This document shows positions 24,275 through 32,679 of a stretch of DNA of 43,965 nt, one piece after another. The position numbers were made by a program, and so were the translations under genes. The stretch is from an uncultured SAR86 cluster bacterium (GTDB lineage Bacteria > Pseudomonadota > Gammaproteobacteria > Magnimaribacterales > Magnimaribacteraceae): positions 1 to 43,965 of the forward strand of contig CACLEI010000009.1 of the NCBI GenBank assembly GCA_902605935.1, in the 5' to 3' direction. Numbering within the stretch: the stretch's first letter is position 1; every line of letters begins with the position of its first letter. The notes under the pieces are model-generated. The model saw only the letters and a list, made by a program, of their open reading frames with translations. It did not search any database and had not been told where the DNA came from.

Positions 24275-25521
24275 AGTATTCCAATAATAAATCCAGTTAG
24301 GCAGGATGCTAATAAAGCACACCAAAGTGCCTTTCCTGAGACTGATATTAAATCTGCCCTCCTTTCAGGTACCATTGCACTCAATCCGCTTAGTAAAATA
24401 CCCACGCTACTAAAGTTAGCAAAACCGCAAAGTGCATAAAGCATTATCATCCTACTTTTTTCTGCCAACTGATAAGTTTCTGTGTCAGATAGATATAAAT
24501 AAGCTACGAATTCATTTAAAGCAGTTTTTACACCTAGTAGTTGACCTGCAACGATAGATTCACTCCAAGGTATGCCCATAAACCAAGCTAGAGGTGCGAA
24601 AAGATAACCTAACATTAATTCAAGTGTAATAGGATTGCCATTCAGATTTGGCAATAATCCAAGGATAGAATTTACTAAAAAAACTAGAGCCATAACAACA
24701 ATTAGCATTGCAATGACATTCAGGAATATATCAAGACCATTTTTTGTACCTTGAGTGATAGCATCCATGATACTCGAGTACATTTCATCAGATTTCTCAT
24801 CTGGAAAATCTGTTTTTTCATTGCTAGGTATCATCATGTTTGCATACATAATCGCCGCAGGTACGGAAATTAAGGAGGCAGATAAAAAGTGTCCAATTAA
24901 TCCAGATCCATAAATTGGAAAGAGCATTGTTGTATATACAACCATAACAGATCCAGCTATGGTCGACATTCCGACAGTCATGATTATCAAGAGTTCATGA
25001 CGAGACATAGAAGAAAGATAAGGCTTAATTAATAACGGTGCCTCAACTTGCCCTAAAAAAACATTTGCAGTTGCACCAAGTCCGATAGGGCCCCCTACAC
25101 CTAAAGGTTTTTTAAATAAAACTGAAAGAGCATTCACTATTAATGGTATAACTCTCAAATGCCACAGTAATGCTGATATAGCAGACATTAATATTATTAA
25201 AGTTAGGCCACCAAAAGCAAAAATAAAGGTCCCTCCTGGATTAGTTATATCAAAAGGTGCATTTGGTGCACCATCTGCTAAATAACCGAAAACAAATCCT
25301 GTGCCGTAATCATTTGCAGCTTTTAAGACCATTACACCGTCTGAGAGAATATTAAAAAAAGAACTTATCAATTCAATCTTAGTAAGAATTATCGCCAAAA
25401 TTAATTGAATAAAGATAGCAATGACAACATACCTAATCTTTATTGATTTTATGCTTTCACTAAATATTGCTCCTAGAGCAAGTAATGAAAATAAGCCAAT
25501 AGTGGGTTGAAGATACTCCAT
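24271..25521 (-). CDS. CNT-family nucleoside transporter (NupC-like)
   Basis: Concentrative nucleoside transporter of 416 residues with about 10-12 hydrophobic segments. Signature segments are GTGFVFGYLADG, FIFAFGGLTLIILMSA, the TANVFLGQVEAPLLIKPYL stretch (nucleobase side), and SMSRHELLIIMTVGMSTIAGS. The late NEFVAYLYL and ALCGFANFSSVGIL form the ribose and cation side of the CNT site. It imports nucleosides by Na+ or H+ symport across the inner membrane. It starts at a TAATG overlap with the dioxygenase gene and converges on thymidine kinase. Confidence 0.94.
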   Translation of the reverse strand: MEYLQPTIGLFSLLALGAIFSESIKSIKIRYVVIAIFIQLILAIILTKIELISSFFNILSDGVMVLKAANDYGTGFVFGYLADGAPNAPFDITNPGGTFIFAFGGLTLIILMSAISALLWHLRVIPLIVNALSVLFKKPLGVGGPIGLGATANVFLGQVEAPLLIKPYLSSMSRHELLIIMTVGMSTIAGSVMVVYTTMLFPIYGSGLIGHFLSASLISVPAAIMYANMMIPSNEKTDFPDEKSDEMYSSIMDAITQGTKNGLDIFLNVIAMLIVVMALVFLVNSILGLLPNLNGNPITLELMLGYLFAPLAWFMGIPWSESIVAGQLLGVKTALNEFVAYLYLSDTETYQLAEKSRMIMLYALCGFANFSSVGILLSGLSAMVPERRADLISVSGKALWCALLASCLTGFIIGIL

Positions 25522-26453
25522 TACATAAGTTTAATTTCTTTTAGTCTTTCTTGCAGAAAATCTTCAGACAGGATCCCGTCTGGATAGTGATTAGGATTTG
25601 AATCAGTGATTTGATTTTCCAAGGTTTTTATAAACCAATCTGGATTAGGGTGAACAAAAAAAGGTATAGAATATCGTGAAGAATTACATTCTTCTGGCAA
25701 AGCGTTAACTCTGTGAGTTGTAGACATCATATTATTGTTAGTCAATCTTTGGAGCATATCCCCAATATTGCAAACTATGACATCGCTATCAACAGAGACT
25801 CTTAACCATTCATTATCTTTAGATAATATCTCTAGGCCTGCTTGTTGACCTCCAATCAATAAAGTAATTAGATTGATATCTTCGTGAGGTCCTGCCCTTT
25901 CTCCTGACTCTTGAATTGCAACTGGCGGGTAATGTATCATCCTCATAACACTATTTCCTTTATTTGTTACTTGATGAAAAAAATTTGCATTTAGATCTAA
26001 ATCTAAAGCTATCGCTTCAAGTATTCGATTGCCCAAAGCATCGAATTGCATATAAAGCTTATTAGTTTTTTCTTTAAAAGATTCAAGATCAGGTACATCA
26101 ATATTATCAGGCATCCATCTCCTAAAAGGATCGTCATGATCCAATTTTCTGCCGACATGCCAAAATTCTTTTAAATCTGCATGCTTGGAGCCTTTAGCAG
26201 TTTCAATCTTGAAAGGTGTGTAACCCCTTGCTCCGCCAAGCTCTGGATAAAAATATGATTTTTTAGTTTCTTCAGGTAGAGAAAAAAATTGAATAAATAA
26301 ATCTTGAACCTCTTTGACTAGATCCGTATCTATCTCATGATCATTAATTCCACAAAACCCAGATTTTCTGAAGTTGTCGCCAAGCTCTTTGGAGAACTTA
26401 TCAGGATCTTTAGAAAAGCTCTTCATAGAAATTACTGAAAAAGGAATATTCAA
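25521..26453 (-). CDS. Isopenicillin-N-synthase-like 2OG-Fe(II) oxygenase
   Basis: Iron/2-oxoglutarate dioxygenase of the IPNS/flavanone-hydroxylase type, 310 residues. The metal triad is His190-Glu-Asp192 (GPHEDINLITLL) and His247 (STTHRVNAL). The 2OG-binding RxS motif is Arg260-Tyr-Ser262. The N-terminal DIOX_N region (about 1-110) includes GFCGINDH and the GARGYTPF segment. Bacterial relatives act on varied small molecules, and the substrate is unknown. It is co-transcribed with the nucleoside transporter (one-base overlap). That neighbourhood recalls thymine/pyrimidine 2OG oxygenases, though these are only distantly similar, so a nucleoside-related role is speculative. Confidence 0.88.
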   Translation of the reverse strand: MNIPFSVISMKSFSKDPDKFSKELGDNFRKSGFCGINDHEIDTDLVKEVQDLFIQFFSLPEETKKSYFYPELGGARGYTPFKIETAKGSKHADLKEFWHVGRKLDHDDPFRRWMPDNIDVPDLESFKEKTNKLYMQFDALGNRILEAIALDLDLNANFFHQVTNKGNSVMRMIHYPPVAIQESGERAGPHEDINLITLLIGGQQAGLEILSKDNEWLRVSVDSDVIVCNIGDMLQRLTNNNMMSTTHRVNALPEECNSSRYSIPFFVHPNPDWFIKTLENQITDSNPNHYPDGILSEDFLQERLKEIKLM

Positions 26454-26500
26454 CTTATTTATGTTTCTAATTGATTTATTTAAGTAAGATTATAGACCAT

Positions 26501-27397
26501 ATGAATAAAATTTATGGATTTGGCAATGCCTTGATTGATATTGAAATTAGGATTAGTGAGGAACAGTTGAAAGCCATTTCTATCCCAAAGGGTTCTATGA
26601 AACATATTTCTCAAGACGAACTTTCAATCTTATTGAAAGATTTTAAAAGTCAGAGATGTTCAGCTCTGCCTGGAGGTTCTGTAGCAAATTCTTTATATGC
26701 AGCTAATCAACACGGATCTAAAACCTTTTTTTCATGTTCAATAGGTGATGACGAATATGGAGAAATTTTCTTAAAATCGTTCAAAGGCAATGATAAGGCG
26801 ATCTCTTTTTTTAGATCTTCACTACCAACTGGTATTTGTTTAATTTTTGTAACTCCAGACGGAGAAAGGACAATGGCAGCAAATCTGGGGGCTAATTTAG
26901 ATTTATGCCCTGAAAGTATTAATATCAGTGAACTTTTATCCTCAGAATTCTTGATATTGGATAACTTTTCACTTTCATCTAAAAAAGGAATCGAAACTGT
27001 TGAATATTCACTTGAGATAAAAGATAAAGTCCGTGTATGTTTTGGATTATCGGATATTAGTCTTATTCAAGAAAATTATGAAAATCTAAAAAAAGTTTTT
27101 CTTAATAGAATAGATATTCTCTACGGTAATGAAAATGAAATTATCAAGTTACAAGAGTTAATCAGTAATTCTGCTATGAACACATTAATTAGCAAAGGCT
27201 CGAAAGGAGCCAAATATAATCAAATAAATATAGAGGCCTCCAAAATAGACGTGATTAACTCCAATGGAGCTGGTGACGCTTTAATTGGAACATTCTTGGC
27301 TTATACTGACGTGCTGGAAGACAGATTGGCTCTAAGTAAAGCCGTTTCTTATGCAACTAAGGTTTGTATGATGAATGGACCAAGACTTTTAACTTAA
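26501..27397 (+). CDS. PfkB-family kinase, adenosine/ribokinase-like
   Basis: Sugar or nucleoside kinase of 298 residues from ATG 26501. A TTG at 26471 is in frame, but MNKIYGFGNALIDIEI is the normal family start. The first PfkB motif is PGGSVANSLYAANQHG (57-72), followed by CSIGDDEYG. The second is INSNGAGDALIGTF (252-265), with the catalytic base Asp259 and the anion hole GAGD. The usual Asp-Thr before GAGD is Ser-Asn here, a mild deviation. The closest pattern is bacterial adenosine-kinase-like PfkB proteins. Placement near a nucleoside transporter and tdk supports nucleoside phosphorylation, but a sugar substrate cannot be excluded. It ends at a strong terminator. Confidence 0.87.
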   Translation: MNKIYGFGNALIDIEIRISEEQLKAISIPKGSMKHISQDELSILLKDFKSQRCSALPGGSVANSLYAANQHGSKTFFSCSIGDDEYGEIFLKSFKGNDKAISFFRSSLPTGICLIFVTPDGERTMAANLGANLDLCPESINISELLSSEFLILDNFSLSSKKGIETVEYSLEIKDKVRVCFGLSDISLIQENYENLKKVFLNRIDILYGNENEIIKLQELISNSAMNTLISKGSKGAKYNQINIEASKIDVINSNGAGDALIGTFLAYTDVLEDRLALSKAVSYATKVCMMNGPRLLT

Positions 27398-27426
27398 AAA
27401 AAACGCCACATGAGTGGCGTTTTTTT
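27397..27426. terminator. Bidirectional Rho-independent terminator
   Basis: A perfect 13-base inverted repeat (27397-27409 and 27414-27426) has core CGCCAC/GTGGCG, a 4-base ATGA loop, an A7 run on the left and a T7 run on the right. It gives a U-tract in both directions, so it ends the PfkB gene (+) and the convergent Oar-like receptor gene (-), whose stop is 14 bases away. Confidence 0.95.
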
Positions 27427-27439
27427 ATCTTCAGTAGTA

Positions 27440-30400
27440 TTAAAATTGATATTTAAAACCTAAGTTCCATTGATAAGAAGATTGTCCAGCCCTATTTTGG
27501 ACAAATAAACCATCGTCAGGATCAACACCAACTATATTGTATCTACCTTGAGAATCATATGGATTATCTTCATCCAAAATTATTTGTCTACTTCTATTGC
27601 TATATTCCCTAATGATTCCATCTTCATCATCAATGAGATTTAGAAGATTAGTCACATCGAGATAAACAATTACTTTATGATCATTCGCAATATTAATATC
27701 TTGTGTTATCCGAAGGTCTAAAGTCCTTATCCAAGGGCTATTAAATGCATTTCTAGGTACAACTTGCCCTTTGTAGCCTGCCAATCCAGATCCATTTACG
27801 TGAGCCATTACAGCATCCGCGACTGATGAGCTTGCAAATACAACATTGGGATCTGAAGCTCCTGTAGGTATGTAGGCTGCATCATAACCACCATCGGTTC
27901 TGTCATTTGAAAATGCATCATCATAACCATCAAAAGTAACACTATAGGGTTCTCCTGATTTTGCGACATATACAAGAGAAAACCTTGTGTCATTATTTCC
28001 AAAGAACTGAGTAGTGTAATCGAGTCCAGTTATTAATTTATGTTCAACCATAAAGTTAGATCTAGCAGCACTAATATTCTCACCGTCGGCTCTTACCGAT
28101 CTTGCATAGGAGCTTTCACTTTGAGCGCTTGTTAATTCAAAAATGTCATTAGCTCTCATCTTTGTATAACCAGCAAACCAATCTATTTCACCAAACTGCT
28201 TGGTAGTCGTGATCGTCCAGGCCTCAGTTGTACCTTGGTCTGTATTGGTTAACCTATAGTCTCCTCTACCGCCATAGATTCCTCTACCATCAGCAAGTGT
28301 TCCTTCTCTTTCTAAACCAAGATCTGTAAAAAATACTGCTTGCCTTACCTGATCAAGATTATATTCAAGAGTTATATCCCAACCACTATCAAGTAATAAA
28401 TCTAATCCAAGACTTGTCCTCCAAGAGGAAGGGGCTTCAAAATTAGGATCAGTGCTTTGCGCAACTCCGTAAGGATTATCTGCAGCAGGTATTGAATACT
28501 TAGAATCAGGAGAAGTTAACCAGAAAGCTGTTGGATCTCCTTTTGGCATATTACCAGGGCAATTAGTAACGCTGTCGTCACCGACACAATTACTAAACCA
28601 TCCACGATAATCGCCAGTTGCTCCAGTTCTTGAGTAGGCATTTCCATACCAAACTCGAGGTATCCTTCCCATGAATAATCCTCTACCACCTCTCAAAGTA
28701 GCAGAAACTACACTTTCTCTACTCTCAAATAAATCTGTGAGATCCATATTAAACGAGAACCTTGGCTGCAAAACATCAAAATCAAATTTTGACGCATTTG
28801 AAAAACCGTATTCTTTAACAAAATTTACATTAGTGGCAGGTGCTATTGGAGTCTCAACTTCATCGTAACGAAGACCAAACATAACTGTTAGATCATTGTT
28901 TACAAACCACTTATCTTGAATATAGAGAGAATTCTTCTCTACCTCGAAATCTGCAGCCATGGTTCCGACCGCTTCATGTCCTGCATAAGGCTCGTGTATT
29001 CTTAATCTACTCCAAACACCGTTTTGATAATCTTCGAAGCTTCTAAATCTAACCTCAGCGTTATATCTAGCAATGAATAGATTTACAACATCGGATTCAT
29101 CTCTTTCATAACCAACTGTGTAAACATGGTCATCATTATTATAGTCAGCTTTTAAAGTTAGGAATTCACTCTCAACATTGATTAAATTTGCACCTCTGTA
29201 TCGATCACCACCTAAAAATACATTATCTCTATCGCCAGTGACTGAGTCAGTAATAGTAATATTCATTTCAGGAAATAAGTCATCTCCATATGAGGAATCA
29301 TCTTCCAGCATTTCATAACTTGTGTACTTAAATTTTGTTGAAAGTCTATCGGACCAATCGCTATACAAAGTTAATGAAGCTCGATCGATTTCAGGATCCT
29401 TATAATACCAATTATTACTAAATACAGTTCTTGACCAGTTGTTGTATCTTTGTGGCAAAAGATCCTCGGAATGGGATACATTTAGAGTAGCTCTATGAGC
29501 ATCACTAATAACCGCATCTAGTTTAACTGTCCATTCCTCATGGGTTGAGTCGTAAGTTACTAAATTTATATATCCAGCATCATAACCACCATAATTATCA
29601 ATAGTGTATTGTCTAATTTCATTAGCCAGCGCTGTAGTTACAACTCTTGCCGGGTTTTGAGCTCCACTATCTTTTGTCCCAAAAAGACCAGGTAGTGAAG
29701 CAGTATTTTCTTCATAACCTACAAAGAAAAAGAGTTTATCCTCGATGAGTGGTCCAGCAAAAGTCAGCGCAATAACTTCATCTTCAAATTCAGGAAAATC
29801 TTGACCTTCAAAATCTCCCACGCTTCCTTCATCTCTTTTTTGATAATAAGCTGATCCTTGGAATTCATTAGTTCCTGACTTTGTAGCGACTGCAATAGAG
29901 CCACCTGTTGTATTACCCCTAGAAACATCAAATGGAGTTATGTCTACAGATATTTGATCAACAAAGTCCATACTGATTGGATTTCTCATGGTTCCAAATC
30001 CATTGTCATTTAATCCAAAAGGATCATTAAAACTTATCCCATCTATTGTGAAGTCATTAAATCTTGAGTTGGCTCCCATAATGCTTATTTCTGCATCTCT
30101 TCCAACACCTCCATTAACTGAAACTCTAGGATCCATTTTTGCAAAATCTGCTACTTGTCGATTGATTGTTGGAACTGCATCCATATCTTCTCTAGTCAGG
30201 ACAGTACTTGTACCCATCTTAAAAGCTTCGGCAGGCTTCGCAGTTACTATAATTTCATCTGCTGCAGTGGTGCTCGTGAGAGTTACTCCAAAGGATAGTG
30301 GTTCACCCAAACTCAAGAATAAACCGTCTATGGATTCTGAATTGTAACCTGGTGCCGTTACTTTAACAGTGTAGGGACCACCTAAAGGTAAAAAAGACAA

Positions 30401-30592
30401 TGAAAAGCTTCCCGTAGAACTGGTTGTTGTAGTTTTAGTAATACCTGTCGGCGTATGTTCAGCTTCAACAGTTGCACCTGAGACATTTACACTTCCCCTC
30501 ATGCCGGATGTTGTGTCTACATCAGAAAATACAGGTAAGCTTAAACAAAATACAGAAGAAAAAAGAAAAATCTTTTTTAAGATTAGTTTCAT
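27440..30592 (-). CDS. Large TonB-dependent receptor with N-terminal carboxypeptidase-regulatory domain (Oar-like)
   Basis: Outer-membrane receptor of 1050 residues. I start at ATG 30592 because GGGG lies 6 bases upstream and the signal peptide MKLILKKIFLF begins there. The alternative TTG (30604) adds only four residues. After the signal peptide (to about residue 24) comes a CarboxypepD-reg beta-sandwich (about 30-110: TGSFSLSFLPLGGPYTVKV). DEIIVTA then looks like a TonB box, followed by a plug with GGVGRDAEISIMGANSRFND and GSIAVATKSGTNEFQG. The barrel ends FKYQF. Oar-like receptors are thought to import or bind large peptides or glycans, and the substrate here is unknown. It ends at the shared terminator. 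Confidence 0.92.
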   Translation of the reverse strand: MKLILKKIFLFSSVFCLSLPVFSDVDTTSGMRGSVNVSGATVEAEHTPTGITKTTTTSSTGSFSLSFLPLGGPYTVKVTAPGYNSESIDGLFLSLGEPLSFGVTLTSTTAADEIIVTAKPAEAFKMGTSTVLTREDMDAVPTINRQVADFAKMDPRVSVNGGVGRDAEISIMGANSRFNDFTIDGISFNDPFGLNDNGFGTMRNPISMDFVDQISVDITPFDVSRGNTTGGSIAVATKSGTNEFQGSAYYQKRDEGSVGDFEGQDFPEFEDEVIALTFAGPLIEDKLFFFVGYEENTASLPGLFGTKDSGAQNPARVVTTALANEIRQYTIDNYGGYDAGYINLVTYDSTHEEWTVKLDAVISDAHRATLNVSHSEDLLPQRYNNWSRTVFSNNWYYKDPEIDRASLTLYSDWSDRLSTKFKYTSYEMLEDDSSYGDDLFPEMNITITDSVTGDRDNVFLGGDRYRGANLINVESEFLTLKADYNNDDHVYTVGYERDESDVVNLFIARYNAEVRFRSFEDYQNGVWSRLRIHEPYAGHEAVGTMAADFEVEKNSLYIQDKWFVNNDLTVMFGLRYDEVETPIAPATNVNFVKEYGFSNASKFDFDVLQPRFSFNMDLTDLFESRESVVSATLRGGRGLFMGRIPRVWYGNAYSRTGATGDYRGWFSNCVGDDSVTNCPGNMPKGDPTAFWLTSPDSKYSIPAADNPYGVAQSTDPNFEAPSSWRTSLGLDLLLDSGWDITLEYNLDQVRQAVFFTDLGLEREGTLADGRGIYGGRGDYRLTNTDQGTTEAWTITTTKQFGEIDWFAGYTKMRANDIFELTSAQSESSYARSVRADGENISAARSNFMVEHKLITGLDYTTQFFGNNDTRFSLVYVAKSGEPYSVTFDGYDDAFSNDRTDGGYDAAYIPTGASDPNVVFASSSVADAVMAHVNGSGLAGYKGQVVPRNAFNSPWIRTLDLRITQDINIANDHKVIVYLDVTNLLNLIDDEDGIIREYSNRSRQIILDEDNPYDSQGRYNIVGVDPDDGLFVQNRAGQSSYQWNLGFKYQF

Positions 30593-30766
30593 AATTAACC
30601 CCAAAATTAATTAGACAAAAAGTTGAGGTAATCATATACCTAATTTTGACTAAAAAAAATAAAAATTCTTCTGAATAGGTTAAAAGTTTCTTAGATTTCA
30701 CAATCTCTACTATTTAGCCCTAATCTTAACCTTAAAAGGCTCTCAAGAAGTTCGGGATATATAATT
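30593..30766 (-). other. Gap between serS and the Oar-like receptor gene
   Basis: 174 AT-rich bases. I see no hairpin terminator after serS and no convincing gene. On the minus strand a TATGAT element near 30631-30636 could be a -10 box for the receptor gene. It lies inside a palindrome listed separately. Confidence 0.4.
30626..30641. promoter_or_regulatory. AGGTA-N6-TACCT palindrome upstream of the Oar-like receptor
   Basis: Inverted repeat with 5-base arms and a 6-base spacer, located 34 bases before the ATG. It surrounds a TATGAT that could be the -10 box of the receptor promoter, so it may be an operator. Such short arms can occur by chance in AT-rich DNA. Confidence 0.3.
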
Positions 30767-32044
30767 TTATTGAGGAAGTAAAATAGATTCTTTACCTAAA
30801 TAATTTCTTAGTACATCCGGTATAGTTACTGATCCATCTGATTCTTGATAGTTTTCAAGAATAGCTAAAATTGTCCTACTTAATGCTAGACCAGAACCAT
30901 TTAGCGTATTTAAAAGTTCTATCTTATTATCGGAATTATTTTTCCAGCGTGCTTTCATTCTTCTAGCTTGAAAAGCTCTAAAGTTTGAACAAGATGATAT
31001 TTCTCTATAGGCCTCTTGTGAAGGTACCCAAACTTCTAAGTCATATGTTTTAGCTGCAGAAAAACCTATGTCACCAGAACAAAGAGAAACAACTCTATAA
31101 GGTAACTCCAATTTTTTGAGAATATTCTCAGCATGTTCAGTCAATTCCTCTAATGCTTCATCAGAATCTGAAGATTCAACAGCCTGAACTAACTCTACCT
31201 TTTCAAATTGATGCAATCTCATTATGCCCTTGGTGTCTTTTCCATAACTTCCAGCTTCGCTTCTAAAGCATGGGGTATGGCAAACGTATTTAATTGGTAA
31301 TTTTTCTGAATTCAAAATCTCATCTCTAAATAAATTAGTCACGGGAACTTCGGCTGTGGAAGTTAAGTAAAAATCATTCTGATTGTCGATCTTAAAAAGA
31401 TCTTCTTCGAATTTAGGGAGTTGGCCTGTGCCGATCAAAGAATCTTTATTGACTATGTAAGGAACATAAACTTCTTCATATCCATGTTCTTGCACATGAG
31501 TATCAATCATAAAGTTTATTAAGGCTCTTTGAAGATGTGCTATATCATTTCTAAAAACCTTAAACCTCGAACCAGTCAGTTTCACCCCTGCTTCCATGTC
31601 AATTTCATAAGATCTTCCAATTTCTAAGTGGTCTTTAATAGGAAATTCAAATACTCTAGGAGAGCCAATTTTTCTTAACTCCAAGTTTGATGTTTCATCT
31701 TTACCATCAGGAACATCGTGGTCAATTAGATTAGGAATAGATAAAACAAAGTTATCTATTTGTTCAAGTAAGTTATCTAGTTCATTGCTCTGCTCTTTCA
31801 ATGTTGCAGTAAGTTCTGAAGCCATTTTTTCAAGGTCTTTTGTGTCTTCAGAATTTTGTTTTGCAATTCCTATATTTTTTGAAAGTTCGTTTAACTTTGC
31901 TTGCTGATTTTCAGTTGATCCTTGTAAATCTTTTCTTTTAGATTCAAGTTTGGTCCAGAGATTCTCATCGAATTCGAAACCTCTTCTTTTGAGATTAGAT
32001 ATGACCTCTTTTGTTTCTTTCCTAAGTAATTTTGAATCAAGCAT
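30767..32044 (-). CDS. serS: Seryl-tRNA synthetase
   Basis: Class II aminoacyl-tRNA synthetase charging tRNA-Ser (one copy, UGA, is in this window). The protein is 425 residues, the usual bacterial length. The N-terminal long antiparallel coiled-coil arm (about 25-100, rich in Lys, Glu and Leu) contacts the long variable arm of the tRNA. Motif 2 is in CFRSEAGSYGKDTKGIMR around residues 260-278, and motif 3 is GSGLALSRTILAILENYQ near 380-397. The last gene of ftsK-lolA-serS, 19 bases after lolA. In E. coli rarA lies between lolA and serS and is missing here. Confidence 0.97.
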   Translation of the reverse strand: MLDSKLLRKETKEVISNLKRRGFEFDENLWTKLESKRKDLQGSTENQQAKLNELSKNIGIAKQNSEDTKDLEKMASELTATLKEQSNELDNLLEQIDNFVLSIPNLIDHDVPDGKDETSNLELRKIGSPRVFEFPIKDHLEIGRSYEIDMEAGVKLTGSRFKVFRNDIAHLQRALINFMIDTHVQEHGYEEVYVPYIVNKDSLIGTGQLPKFEEDLFKIDNQNDFYLTSTAEVPVTNLFRDEILNSEKLPIKYVCHTPCFRSEAGSYGKDTKGIMRLHQFEKVELVQAVESSDSDEALEELTEHAENILKKLELPYRVVSLCSGDIGFSAAKTYDLEVWVPSQEAYREISSCSNFRAFQARRMKARWKNNSDNKIELLNTLNGSGLALSRTILAILENYQESDGSVTIPDVLRNYLGKESILLPQ

Positions 32045-32063
32045 GGATCTATTCTAAAGAATA

Positions 32064-32678
32064 CTAGTGATAAACTACATCTATTCCTTCCGGTATGGAG
32101 ATGAAAAGTTGGTTTTCACTGAAAGGCTCCCAAGATATATCATCGAAATCAAAATTTACACTTTGCCCAAAAGAATCTAAATAAGTTAGAGAATCAAGTT
32201 CAGTTGCTACAAATTGAAGGAATATCTTTTCAACAAAACTATTATCATCTTTAGTAGAGAGCGAACATACAGTTTTATTATTTTCTTGAAAACACGAGTT
32301 TATTGAATACAATTTTTTTAGATCCTCAATATTAGAGATTAGGATACTTATTGGTGTATTTTTAAAATATTCTTCTCGAGGAACGATATCTAATTGCTCC
32401 AACTCTGTATCTAATTTGTAGAGAAATTCATTATCTGCCGAAATGGTTTCTTTAATTGGATCATGATATTCGATCTTAAAATTTCCTGATCTTGATGCTT
32501 GTATGTTTCCAGAGACTACCCGCTCATTTAAATCCATTAATGTGGTTTGAGTGAAATTGGTTTTGAGATATTGTTTAGAATGCAAGAAATCAAATAAATT
32601 TTCTTTACTAATAATTTCATTACTAACAACTGTGGTTGTTAGAAGCATACTAAGCAAAGAAAGGTAAATTTTTCTCAA
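32064..32678 (-). CDS. lolA: Outer-membrane lipoprotein carrier protein LolA
   Basis: Periplasmic chaperone that takes lipoproteins from LolCDE to LolB. It has 204 residues with a signal peptide MRKIYLSLLSMLLTTTVVS. The mature N-terminus includes YLKTNFTQTT, and GNFKIEYHDPIKETISADNEFLYKLDTELEQ matches the beta-sheet segment R-P-x-x-F-RW-x(n)-YDP in position, although the usual Arg/Trp are changed (in my reading the segment is SRSGNFKIEY). Sequence divergence is considerable, so position between ftsK and serS adds weight. Its start follows the ftsK stop by one base, indicating co-translation. Confidence 0.9.
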   Translation of the reverse strand: MRKIYLSLLSMLLTTTVVSNEIISKENLFDFLHSKQYLKTNFTQTTLMDLNERVVSGNIQASRSGNFKIEYHDPIKETISADNEFLYKLDTELEQLDIVPREEYFKNTPISILISNIEDLKKLYSINSCFQENNKTVCSLSTKDDNSFVEKIFLQFVATELDSLTYLDSFGQSVNFDFDDISWEPFSENQLFISIPEGIDVVYH

Positions 32679-32679
32679 A

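Noticed and set aside
26471-26500. TTG start adding ten residues to the PfkB kinase
   Set aside because: The added residues have no family match. ATG 26501 gives the normal PfkB N-terminus.
29988-30347. Open frame of 119 codons on the plus strand inside the Oar-like receptor gene
   Set aside because: Antisense to the conserved plug domain, no ribosome site, low-complexity Ser/Pro/Leu content. It is a by-product of the coding strand.
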